Below are positions 1 through 6,299 of a stretch of DNA of 19,972 nucleotides, one piece after another (the first letter of the stretch is position 1; each line of letters starts with the position of its first letter). The DNA is from an uncultured Oscillospiraceae bacterium (GTDB lineage Bacteria; Bacillota; Clostridia; Oscillospirales; Oscillospiraceae), in NCBI GenBank assembly GCA_905233785.1, contig CAJOCV010000010.1:1-19972 (forward strand), in the 5' to 3' direction. A model generated the notes under the pieces. The model saw only the letters and a program-made list of their open reading frames with translations, had not been told where the DNA came from and searched no databases. A program made the translations under genes and the position numbers.

Positions 1-1834
1 CCTCGAGCTGGCGCTTTACCAGGTCTTTCGTCTCCGCTGCCGCCATGATCTCCTCCACGAGGGCGTGGGTATAGCCCACCGCGCCGGAGAGCATGCCGGA
101 GAGCGCGTCGGAGTTTTGGCGCACAATGCCGACGATTTTGATCTCAAGCCCGTTGTTGTACAGCGTGCGCAATCCGAGCTCCTCGGCGGTCAGGTCAATG
201 TACTCCCCCGTCTGCTCGTCGAGCTGATACTTATCCGCCGGGAAGATGTAGCGGAAGCTCATGTTGCAGATTTCCTCGTAGCTCCAATGCTCCTCCGCGG
301 TCTCCATGCTCTCCTGCGCCATGAGCAGCTCCATGTTGCTGGAAATCTCCTCGTTGGCCTTGAGGCCGAGGGAGTAGAGCACCAGGTCGGAGATCTCGTT
401 GTTCTCGTCCACGACCAGCACGACCTCGTTGTAGGCTTCCGGCCAGTGACCGTATAGCATGTCATACTGCTTTTCGAGCAAGGGGTTAATGAGCTCCCCA
501 TGCTCGCCGGGCAGCATCTCGATCCAGACGTCCATATTGCTGAACATTTGCCCGTAGGTGGAAAAATACCCGGAATAGTCGCCCCCGAAGGCGGAGGCCA
601 TGGCGCTCTGCATGACCTCGGTGGCGTCGGTTCGCGCGATGTGCCCGTTTGCATCCTCGGCGTAAGGCATGATGTCCACGTTGTAGGAGTACTGTACCGA
701 GCTGATATACTGGCCGATCTCGCTGTTTTCGTCCTCGATATATTCTTTGAAGGCCTTGAGGTTGTTGGTTTCCATGTCCGCGGCGACCAGGGAGTTTACC
801 ATGTCGTACATGACCGAACTGGAATAGACCGCGTCCTTCTCGTGGCGGGAGCCGTTGTTGTCCGCCCGGACGCCCATAAGCGAGGTCATCAGGCTCGTCA
901 TATCCACGCTCTCGGCCTGGATCGTGATGGGATAGCTGGAGAGCGTATCCTCCTGTACCTTGTCGATGTAGTTCTGGATGCCGTTGGAGAGCGACATGAT
1001 GAGGGCAATGCCGATAATGCCGATGCTCCCGGCAAAGGCGGTGAGCAGCGTGCGCGCCTTCTTGGTCATCAGGTTGTTGGTAGAGAGGGCGAGAGCTGTA
1101 AAAAAGCTCATGGAGGGCCTCTTCACGCGCTTTGAGGATTGCGTGTCATCGGGCGCGTCGAAGGGGTCGCTGTCGCCCACGATGAGGCCGTCCTTGAGGC
1201 GGATGATCCGGCTTGCGTAGCCCTCGGCCAATTCAGGATTGTGCGTGACCATGATGATGAGCTTATCCTTCGCGATCTCGCGCAGGATGTCCATGATCTG
1301 CACCGAGGTATCGGAATCCAGCGCGCCGGTCGGCTCGTCAGCCAGCAGGATGTCAGGGTTATTGACCAGGGCGCGGGCAATGGCCACGCGCTGCATCTGA
1401 CCGCCGGACATCTGGTTGGGCTTTTTGTTGATCTGATCGCCCAACCCCACCGTCTCCAGCGCCTCAATCGCGCGCGCCCGGCGTTCCGACGGGGCGACGC
1501 CCGAGAGCGTCAGCGCAAGCTCGACATTGGAGAGCACGGTCTGATGCGGGATCAGGTTATAGGACTGGAAGACGAAGCCGATGGAGTGGTTGCGATAGGT
1601 GTCCCAATCCCCGTCCGTAAAGTTTTTGGTGGATTTTCCGTTGATGACCAGGTCGCCGGAGCTGTATTGGTCAAGGCCGCCGATGATATTCAGCAGCGTG
1701 GTCTTGCCGCAGCCGGAGTGCCCCAGGATCGCGACAAACTCGTTTTCCCGAAACGAGAGGTCAATGCCCTTGAGGGCATGGACGGTGGAATCCCCGACTG
1801 TGTAATTCTTCTTGATTTCTTTGAGTTTCAGCAT
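1..1834 (-). CDS. ABC transporter, fused ATPase and FtsX/MacB-like permease (3' end outside window)
   Basis: The minus-strand frame opening at ATG 1834 has no stop before the window edge, giving about 611 residues of a longer protein. An AAGGA ribosome site lies just upstream. The N-terminal ~225 residues are an ABC ATPase: Walker A GHSGCGKTT, Q-loop FVFQSYN, signature SGGQMQR, Walker B ILLADEP followed by D-loop ALDSD, and the switch His in MVTHNPE. A hydrophobic segment follows (IGIIGIALIMSL, near residue 255), then a long acidic, probably extracytoplasmic region typical of MacB/FtsX-type permeases; the remaining membrane segments must lie beyond base 1. Fusions of this kind are common in Firmicutes for lipoprotein, peptide or antibiotic export; the substrate cannot be read from sequence. 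It is host DNA, outside the mobile element. Confidence 0.93.
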   Translation of the reverse strand, partial: MLKLKEIKKNYTVGDSTVHALKGIDLSFRENEFVAILGHSGCGKTTLLNIIGGLDQYSSGDLVINGKSTKNFTDGDWDTYRNHSIGFVFQSYNLIPHQTVLSNVELALTLSGVAPSERRARAIEALETVGLGDQINKKPNQMSGGQMQRVAIARALVNNPDILLADEPTGALDSDTSVQIMDILREIAKDKLIIMVTHNPELAEGYASRIIRLKDGLIVGDSDPFDAPDDTQSSKRVKRPSMSFFTALALSTNNLMTKKARTLLTAFAGSIGIIGIALIMSLSNGIQNYIDKVQEDTLSSYPITIQAESVDMTSLMTSLMGVRADNNGSRHEKDAVYSSSVMYDMVNSLVAADMETNNLKAFKEYIEDENSEIGQYISSVQYSYNVDIMPYAEDANGHIARTDATEVMQSAMASAFGGDYSGYFSTYGQMFSNMDVWIEMLPGEHGELINPLLEKQYDMLYGHWPEAYNEVVLVVDENNEISDLVLYSLGLKANEEISSNMELLMAQESMETAEEHWSYEEICNMSFRYIFPADKYQLDEQTGEYIDLTAEELGLRTLYNNGLEIKIVGIVRQNSDALSGMLSGAVGYTHALVEEIMAAAETKDLVKRQLE

Positions 1835-1859
1835 AAATGATCCTTCCGCGGATAATCGG

Positions 1860-1888
1860 TTGACATTATTCGCAATCTGCGGTAAAAT
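1860..1888 (+). promoter_or_regulatory. Sigma70-type promoter of the disrupted host tRNA-Arg
   Basis: TTGACA at 1860-1865 and TAAAAT at 1883-1888 are separated by exactly 17 bp, and the truncated tRNA begins 20 bp downstream. This near-consensus promoter originally served the host tRNA-Arg gene. It now transcribes only the 5' half before meeting a hairpin with a T-run at 1964-1988. Confidence 0.8.
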
Positions 1889-1907
1889 AGCAAAGCCTTA
1901 AATACTT

Positions 1908-1949
1908 GCCCACGTAGCTCAGCAGGATAGAGCGGCCGCCTCCTAAGCG
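1908..1949 (+). pseudogene. tRNA-Arg(CCT) 5' half, cut in the anticodon loop
   Basis: These 42 nt contain the acceptor 5' strand GCCCACG, D stem GCTC/GAGC, anticodon stem 5' strand GCCGC, the full loop CTCCTAA and the first bases of the 3' stem strand. Sequence then becomes unrelated. The missing remainder is at 14613-14657. Joining 1908-1949 to 14623-14657 gives 77 nt with a perfect GCCGC/GCGGC anticodon stem and anticodon CCT. This is the host gene split by the element. Confidence 0.93.
1940..1949 (+). repeat. attL core, 10 bp
   Basis: The sequence ctcctaagcg recurs at 14613-14622, and the match stops on both sides there (preceding base c versus t, following base a versus g). It covers the anticodon loop and the start of the anticodon 3' stem. 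It is the left attachment core of the element. Confidence 0.88.
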
Positions 1950-1963
1950 AACGCTCAACCCCG

Positions 1964-1988
1964 AAAGCCTTGAGAAATGAGGCTTTTT
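1964..1988 (+). terminator. Hairpin terminator just inside the left end
   Basis: AAAGCCT at 1964-1970 pairs with AGGCTTT at 1980-1986 around a 9-nt loop, and the 3' arm runs into five T. It would end transcripts from the host tRNA promoter soon after they enter the element, so the replacement tRNA probably needs its own promoter or readthrough. Confidence 0.6.
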
Positions 1989-2001
1989 CACAAATCGCCA
2001 T

Positions 2002-2030
2002 TGAGTGACGATGAGTGAAAAAACACTCAT
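2002..2030. promoter_or_regulatory. Candidate integrase arm-binding sites, left end
   Basis: TGAGTGA occurs at 2002-2008 and 2012-2018. An inverted near-copy (ACACTCA) at 2023-2029 makes an ATGAGTG/CACTCAT palindrome with the second site. The same heptamer is doubled near the right end (14536-14554). Such end-clustered repeats are typical of arm-type sites of tyrosine integrases; the assignment is inference. Confidence 0.5.
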
Positions 2031-2038
2031 TCATACAT

Positions 2039-2115
2039 GCCCACGTAGCTCAGCAGGATAGAGCGACTGCCTCCTAAGCAGTAGGCCGGAGGTTCGAATC
2101 CTCTCGTGGGTGCCA
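2039..2115 (+). tRNA. tRNA-Arg(CCT), intact, carried by the element
   Basis: The 77-nt gene has encoded CCA. Acceptor arms are GCCCACG/CGTGGGT (one G-U pair), D stem GCTC/GAGC, anticodon stem ACTGC/GCAGT with loop CTCCTAA (anticodon CCT, reading AGG), and T arm GGAGG-TTCGAAT-CCTCT. It differs from the reconstructed host tRNA at both strands of the anticodon stem yet stays paired, so it is a separate functional gene rather than a chimera of the host halves. It lies 89 bp inside the left core and likely supplies the tRNA lost through integration. A GC-rich hairpin terminator follows directly. No clear -10/-35 pair was found in front of it. Confidence 0.96.
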
Positions 2116-2118
2116 CAG

Positions 2119-2150
2119 GGAAGCCGGAAAACCGGCTTCCCATTTTGTTT
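2119..2150 (+). terminator. Terminator of the element tRNA-Arg
   Basis: GGAAGCCGG at 2119-2127 pairs perfectly with CCGGCTTCC at 2132-2140 around AAAA, followed by a T-rich stretch. A related hairpin with the same role follows the host 3' half at 14662-14687, so tRNA and terminator share ancestry. Confidence 0.8.
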
Positions 2151-2175
2151 TGCATGGATACGCAGGCAATCGCTG

Positions 2176-3423
2176 TCAGCCATCAACGAGCACCTTCTTG
2201 ATTTCATCAAGCCGACGCTGGTCGGAGAAGGAATAGTGACGCTCGTTTGTCTGAACGCTATGCCCAAGCAGCAGTGCGCGTTCCGAATCGTCCAGATGGG
2301 CAGAAATGAGCTTCGCATTATACGCCACACGGAAAGCGTGATTGTTGGTCGTATCTATGCCCAGCGACTGGCATTTACGCCGCAGATATTGCTCATAAGA
2401 ATCTTTCTGTGCCGGTCTGCCATCTGGATAATGGAACAGGGCGTCCGAATCGCCCGGAAGCTGTTCGGCACGTCGAAGGGCCTCGGCACATGCCTTGGAG
2501 ATGGGAATGTATCGCCCTCCCCTCGGCCTGACACGCTCATTCTTCGTGTACCCAACATCACTGAACGATTGATGCCCATTTGCAAGGCTGCGAATCTGCT
2601 GACGGTGTACATGCAGGTATTGGCCCTCAATATCTTCCTTCTTCAAGGCGGCCAATTCGCCGACGCGCAAGCCCGTCTCGATTGCGACCAAGAGCATCAG
2701 AGCATGCGGACGATTGCCGTCCTTGATAGCGCTCTGACGCAGCCGTTCCAGCTCGTCTTCCGAGAACGAGCGTTCTTCGTTCGTTCTGGTAGACATATCG
2801 CAGCGGTTGGCATAGTCGCTGTACTCAAGGTACTCGACAGGATTCGAGTTGCACAGCTTCTTTCGGCAGCCGTATCGAAAGACCTGCTTCACCAACTGAA
2901 TCATCTTTTTGAGTGCTTCCTTCTTCGGCTTCTTTGGTAAATACTCTTTTACCAACCAGCGCCGAATATCTTCTTCCGTCACGGCCTTAATCGGCTTGTG
3001 GCGGATTTCTTCACTCAAAATTCTGAAATGGCGCTTGTCTTCGATAATGGTCTGCTCAGAGCGTCCAAGCTCGTCCTGCTTGTGCCGGGCCAGCATCAAG
3101 AACACGTCTTCGAAGCTCTTGGCTTTGTATTCCTCGTTCGTATAGAAGCGATACAAAGCCTCGTAAACTTCTTCCTCGGTCTTGCATTCGACGGTCATCC
3201 GTTTGCCGTCAGCGTAAACATAGGTTTTCCAACGCCCGTCTCGATACGGGTTCTTGGAATGCAGCTGGGAAATCTGCCGTGGATGATGCTCTTCGACAAA
3301 AGCTCTCTTCGCTTTTGAAATCATTTGATTAACCACGGCATTTTCGGGGCTAATGCTCTGTAATAATAGCATAACATCGTCCATTTGTGTAGGCGATGTG
3401 CCTCGATTTTTAAAATTGTTCAT
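2176..3423 (-). CDS. int: Tyrosine recombinase / site-specific integrase
   Basis: The enzyme catalyses integration and excision of the element at the tRNA anticodon-loop core. At 415 residues it has the usual layout: N-terminal arm-binding region, SAM-like core-binding domain (about 100-205) and C-terminal catalytic domain. Visible catalytic residues are Arg253 (TGLRVGEL), His362 and Arg365 (HAFR), His388 (LLGHS) and nucleophile Tyr397 (HYSF). I chose ATG 3423 because AAAGGCGGT ends 9 nt upstream; a GTG at 3432 would sit directly against that site. It reads toward the left end and ends 60 bp from the tRNA, the usual integrase position. No excisionase gene was recognised, although a small one could be missed. 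Confidence 0.96.
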   Translation of the reverse strand: MNNFKNRGTSPTQMDDVMLLLQSISPENAVVNQMISKAKRAFVEEHHPRQISQLHSKNPYRDGRWKTYVYADGKRMTVECKTEEEVYEALYRFYTNEEYKAKSFEDVFLMLARHKQDELGRSEQTIIEDKRHFRILSEEIRHKPIKAVTEEDIRRWLVKEYLPKKPKKEALKKMIQLVKQVFRYGCRKKLCNSNPVEYLEYSDYANRCDMSTRTNEERSFSEDELERLRQSAIKDGNRPHALMLLVAIETGLRVGELAALKKEDIEGQYLHVHRQQIRSLANGHQSFSDVGYTKNERVRPRGGRYIPISKACAEALRRAEQLPGDSDALFHYPDGRPAQKDSYEQYLRRKCQSLGIDTTNNHAFRVAYNAKLISAHLDDSERALLLGHSVQTNERHYSFSDQRRLDEIKKVLVDG

Positions 3424-3459
3424 AAATGGCACACCGCCTTTCCAAATAGATTTTTGCTG

Positions 3460-5082
3460 CTACACCCGTAATGCACCGCAATACGAGTAGCCTGAAAACT
3501 GCCCCTTCTTGGGGGTGCAGCGTGCGACCATTGAATCACGGTATTCGTCCGTGTCCGGATTCATCCAGTTCTTCAAGCCGTAGGTGGCAAGCAGCGGCTC
3601 ATATACGGCCATACGGGTTGCACCCTTGACCTTTTGTTTTTCGCCGTGCCACTCCCATCCGGGCTTCTTCTGGATAACATCGGCAATTTCTTTGATGAAA
3701 TTGTTCCGGCCCAGCACTGAGCCGCCCGGATTGTTCATGCGCATCCACGCCTTATACAGGTCGTAAAGCAGCGTGGACGGCAGCAAATCCCAGCTTGCCG
3801 CAGACAGAATGTCACTGGCAAACTGCCGAATTGGGTCGTTATACTCCTTATATTCGGCCAGAGCAATCTTGCAGGCCGCCGGTTCCGACAGCTCGTAATA
3901 GTCCATGTTCAAGACCTTGAAAAGGACGTATTCCAGCACATCGGTACGCTTGAGATAAGCGTCCTTGATGTACTTCCGCTCCCGGCCCGTAAAACACTTC
4001 GTGAACGGAACAAAAATTTGCCGCCGAAAGAACGAATCAGATTTGTCCTTGATACGTGGCAATTCGTTCAGACACTGTACCATCAGGCCGTGAAATTGAT
4101 AGGCAATCGGCATCTTGAATTTCCGATTAATCATAATCACATCATTTGTGATAATGGCCTTCAAATTCGCTGCCTTGTCGATATAGATACCGACGTCGTT
4201 CTCGTCCACGATGATAGCCGAGGCCCGAATCAGCGGCTCCAGCATAAAGTCCTTGCCCATCTCAGAGAGAGGCAAAGAGACATATGTACCTGGGCCGCAG
4301 AGCTGGCGCATCAGCTCGCAGAGGGTTCCCTTGCCGTTGTTACCGGTGTTGGAATAAAACCACACCGACTTGTGCCAAGGCACAAGAGGGCGAATGACAG
4401 CGCCCATAATCTGCCACAGCAGCGTAACAATCTCCGGGTCGTCTGACAGCGCATTCATCCAGCTGTCCACATCCCACCAAGTCCCATCAGGGGCTTGAAT
4501 CATGGGATTTGCGGCCAGCGGATTGTAATTGACCCGCGACTTTGAAAGAAAGACCATAGACGGGTCAAAGGGCAGCAGCTGCTTCGTGTCGAAGTCAAAA
4601 ACACCGTTATTGACCGGCACCAAGTTCCGCTGCGTACAGCGGACCTCGCGCGGCACAAGCTCCTTAATCATGACCATCGTCTCTTCAACGCTATGGGTCG
4701 TGAGGTTTGGATTAAACTCATGGATGAGTTTACTGAAAGCCTCACGCTCCACGGCGTAGATACCCTTGCGGTCCCCGTCTGTCTGATACAGACCAAGCAC
4801 ATCCAAGTCGGGTGCGCTTTCCGGCCCGCCCAGACTAATACGGGCGACTGGATAGAGCGTGGCGATAACCGGTGCAATCATGGCCGGTTCCAGTTCCTCC
4901 GGCGCTTTCAATGTCGGCTCGTGATTGACTTTCCTCACTGAGTTTTCCAGCGCGAAATCCAATCTCAGCGCGTCCAGCAAATCCTGCTCAATCACAGGCG
5001 GAGAAGGATGCTTGCTCTGACTGTGCATATCGCAGTAAGTCTTAACTGTATTCTGCACAATCGAGTTTTTTGTTTTAGGCAT
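3460..5082 (-). CDS. SF3 helicase of the phage/plasmid P4-D5 primase type (DUF5906-like)
   Basis: This 540-residue protein resembles the helicase half of phage and plasmid D5/P4-type primase-helicases. Residues 246-253 (TGNNGKGT) form the P-loop, 289-296 (AIIVDEND) Walker B, and the stretch containing RIKDKSDSFFRRQIFVPF is typical of the DUF5906/D5 family. The N-terminal ~200 residues show no primase motifs that I can recognise. A role in unwinding DNA for replication of the excised circle is inferred. ATG 5082 was chosen over a TTG at 5088 because GGAGG (5091-5095) is 8 nt upstream of the ATG. It precedes int by 36 bp, in the same direction, so the two may be co-transcribed. Confidence 0.9.
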   Translation of the reverse strand: MPKTKNSIVQNTVKTYCDMHSQSKHPSPPVIEQDLLDALRLDFALENSVRKVNHEPTLKAPEELEPAMIAPVIATLYPVARISLGGPESAPDLDVLGLYQTDGDRKGIYAVEREAFSKLIHEFNPNLTTHSVEETMVMIKELVPREVRCTQRNLVPVNNGVFDFDTKQLLPFDPSMVFLSKSRVNYNPLAANPMIQAPDGTWWDVDSWMNALSDDPEIVTLLWQIMGAVIRPLVPWHKSVWFYSNTGNNGKGTLCELMRQLCGPGTYVSLPLSEMGKDFMLEPLIRASAIIVDENDVGIYIDKAANLKAIITNDVIMINRKFKMPIAYQFHGLMVQCLNELPRIKDKSDSFFRRQIFVPFTKCFTGRERKYIKDAYLKRTDVLEYVLFKVLNMDYYELSEPAACKIALAEYKEYNDPIRQFASDILSAASWDLLPSTLLYDLYKAWMRMNNPGGSVLGRNNFIKEIADVIQKKPGWEWHGEKQKVKGATRMAVYEPLLATYGLKNWMNPDTDEYRDSMVARCTPKKGQFSGYSYCGALRV

Positions 5083-5267
5083 ATCCAATGCCTCCTTAAA
5101 AAAGTAGTAATTAACCTGAATCTCCGAATCGTTGTACTGCTATGTAAGCCCACCGTTTCTTCCGTTCTGTTAATTCCACTCCGTATCTCGATAAAGATAA
5201 TGTACACAATGTATCTTTTGTTTTCTGTGAGTTGACTGTACATCGTGTAAATTACTTTATTAGAAAC

Positions 5268-5326
5268 AAAAAAGGGACCTTGAACAGGTGTAACAGACAA
5301 GCACGTCTGTACACTGTCCGGGTCCC
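5268..5326 (-). terminator. Long-stem terminator or attenuator upstream of the SF3 helicase
   Basis: Read on the minus strand, GGGACC (5326-5321) pairs with GGTCCC (5279-5274). Between them, GGACAG/CTGTTC, TGT/ACA and ACAGAC/GTCTGT extend the stem to roughly 20-25 pairs, and a T6 run follows at 5273-5268. It lies about 185 bp before the helicase start, so it either ends an upstream RNA or attenuates helicase transcription. Confidence 0.75.
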
Positions 5327-5393
5327 GCAAATCATTCTCACGCTCTCACCGTCTGCCATACAGAGGCAGTTGCACAGGGGAAAGCGGTGTACC

Positions 5394-5523
5394 TGTTTTG
5401 CTCCGCAAAACGGACAATACAGGTTGAAACACGGCACCGCCGAGGGTGCTTTGTGCCGGATTCCAAACCGCTTTTCCCGCCTGATACAGCACGGGGAGGG
5501 AGAGGAAAATCCGCTCCCTCCCT
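5394..5523 (-). other. Chain of GC-rich hairpins (possible structured RNA)
   Basis: Three stems lie in a row: GGGAGGGAG/CTCCCTCCC (about 5495-5520), CGGCAC/GTGCCG (about 5433-5459) and GTTTTGC/GCAAAAC with a 3-nt loop (about 5395-5412). Together with the terminator at 5268-5326 they would form a roughly 250-nt minus-strand RNA ending in a U-run. A zinc-ribbon-like reading frame crosses the region but lacks a ribosome site. I recognise no known RNA family. Confidence 0.4.
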
Positions 5524-5770
5524 GCGAAATCGCTTGTCGTACCAAGGGTATCGAATTATTTCCTACTAAATCATTTCATAAAAATATGCTTATAAAAAGC
5601 ATTCATTTATGAGTGTTTTCAAATATCGTTCCATTGAAAAATGAAAGGTAGTTGAAAAAACCGACACATTGGACACGCCGCCCCCATCTCCACGCTCTTC
5701 CTGCTGTATGAGTGGGGCAGCTGGCAATCTGCTCCCTGCCTCTGGCGTTCAAGCCCTCCATTCGCGCAGA

Positions 5771-5984
5771 AACAGGAATATTATCAAACAAGTCTTAAAT
5801 ATCCCTATAATATACACGATAATATATCCTGTTCTCAATCCACACGGCAAACCTGCGCCATGGCTTCAACTTGCCATGCAAAAAAGAAAAAAGCCGCATA
5901 TTTGCTGGCTTTTTCACCGCTCACTATTCCTTCACGCCCTCACTCCATTCGTTGACAAGCCCTCTCTCGCGCGCCCGTAGGAAT
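5771..5984. repeat. Replication-region repeat, copy 1
   Basis: The copy consists of a 15-bp palindrome (AACAGGAATATTATC at 5771-5785 against 5818-5833, one extra base), an A-rich stretch with a CATGGC/GCCATG stem, an AAGCC/GGCTT hairpin with T-run, and a 40-bp block at 5945-5984 identical to 14293-14332. Copy 2 sits immediately before the Rep gene. Arrangement, AT-rich palindrome and nearness to replication genes suggest an origin or shared regulatory site. Neither function is proven. Confidence 0.7.
5809..5838 (-). promoter_or_regulatory. Candidate minus-strand promoter in repeat copy 1
   Basis: On the minus strand TTGAGA (5838-5833) and TATATT (5814-5809) are 18 bp apart. The pair lies at the right arm and loop of a 15-bp palindrome and points toward the hairpin chain and the helicase gene. 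The -35 is imperfect and the region is AT-rich, so chance is possible. Confidence 0.35.
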
Positions 5985-6018
5985 TTTTAAGTAAAATACA
6001 CGCAAAAGAATAATAACA

Positions 6019-6053
6019 GCGCGGAAAATCGGATTCGACTTATCCGATAGCGC
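6019..6053. other. Hairpin GCGC + ATCGGAT/ATCCGAT
   Basis: GCGC at 6019-6022 and 6050-6053 flank ATCGGAT (6028-6034) and ATCCGAT (6042-6048), forming a two-part stem. It lies between the 40-bp repeat block and the large hairpin at 6124-6212 and may belong to the same structured unit. Confidence 0.45.
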
Positions 6054-6123
6054 CACTCTCACACGAACACGACGAGACAAGCTGCGTTCCGTCATATACA
6101 TGACAGTTAAGTCGCTCGCCTTT

Positions 6124-6212
6124 GCGCTGGCGTCTTGTTCCGTCAGGTTTCGTTGCGTAAGCATATCGAAACATGCATATCGGAACATATAGGTATCGCC
6201 AGCGCTTTTTTT
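6124..6212 (+). terminator. Three-tier nested hairpin with T7 run
   Basis: Stem 1 is GCGCTGGCG (6124-6132) with CGCCAGCGC (6197-6205); stem 2 is TGTTCCG (6136-6142) with CGGAACA (6181-6187); stem 3 is GTTTCG (6147-6152) with CGAAAC (6167-6172). All three are perfect and nested, and seven T follow at 6206-6212. As RNA this ends a plus-strand transcript, but no plus-strand gene precedes it, so a noncoding RNA starting near the repeat is possible. Confidence 0.7.
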
Positions 6213-6243
6213 GTTTTTCATTATCTGTGTTTATATCCTCCAT

Positions 6244-6283
6244 AAAAAAGAACTCCCACCTATCGTTAGATAGGCAGGAGTTC
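6244..6283 (-). terminator. Terminator of the lipoprotein gene
   Basis: On the minus strand GAACTCC (plus 6250-6256) pairs with GGAGTTC (plus 6277-6283), with an inner CTATC/GATAG stem, and the T-run is at 6249-6244. It follows the lipoprotein stop by about 17 bp. Confidence 0.85.
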
Positions 6284-6299
6284 CGAAGTGGACTTATCG

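Larger units (their letters stand above)
5083..6299. other. Gene-free 1.2-kb region rich in hairpins
   Basis: I see no convincing coding sequence between the helicase start and the lipoprotein end. From left to right it holds a strong minus-strand terminator (5268-5326), a chain of GC-rich hairpins (5394-5523), copy 1 of a replication-region repeat (5771-5984), a hairpin at 6019-6053, a nested hairpin with a plus-strand T-run (6124-6212) and the lipoprotein terminator (6244-6283). The density of stable stems suggests origins, structured RNA or attenuation rather than protein. Confidence 0.7.

Noticed and set aside
5268..5530. T-box riboswitch
   Set aside because: I could not find the conserved T-box antiterminator sequence, and the downstream gene is a helicase rather than an amino-acid-related gene.
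5252..5545. 97-residue minus-strand frame with a zinc-ribbon-like YCPFCG
   Set aside because: It starts with TTG without a ribosome site, runs through several GC-rich hairpins and ends across the long terminator. Structured RNA or DNA explains the region better, though a real small protein cannot be excluded.
5603..5791. 62-residue minus-strand frame between the repeat and hairpin chain
   Set aside because: There is no good ribosome site, composition is odd, and it starts within the AT-rich palindrome.
5940..6243. Two overlapping minus-strand frames (93 and 67 residues)
   Set aside because: Both cross the nested hairpin at 6124-6212, and the longer also crosses the 40-bp repeat block. Neither shows family-like sequence, and the GGAGG near 6236-6240 is poorly spaced for the start at 6221.
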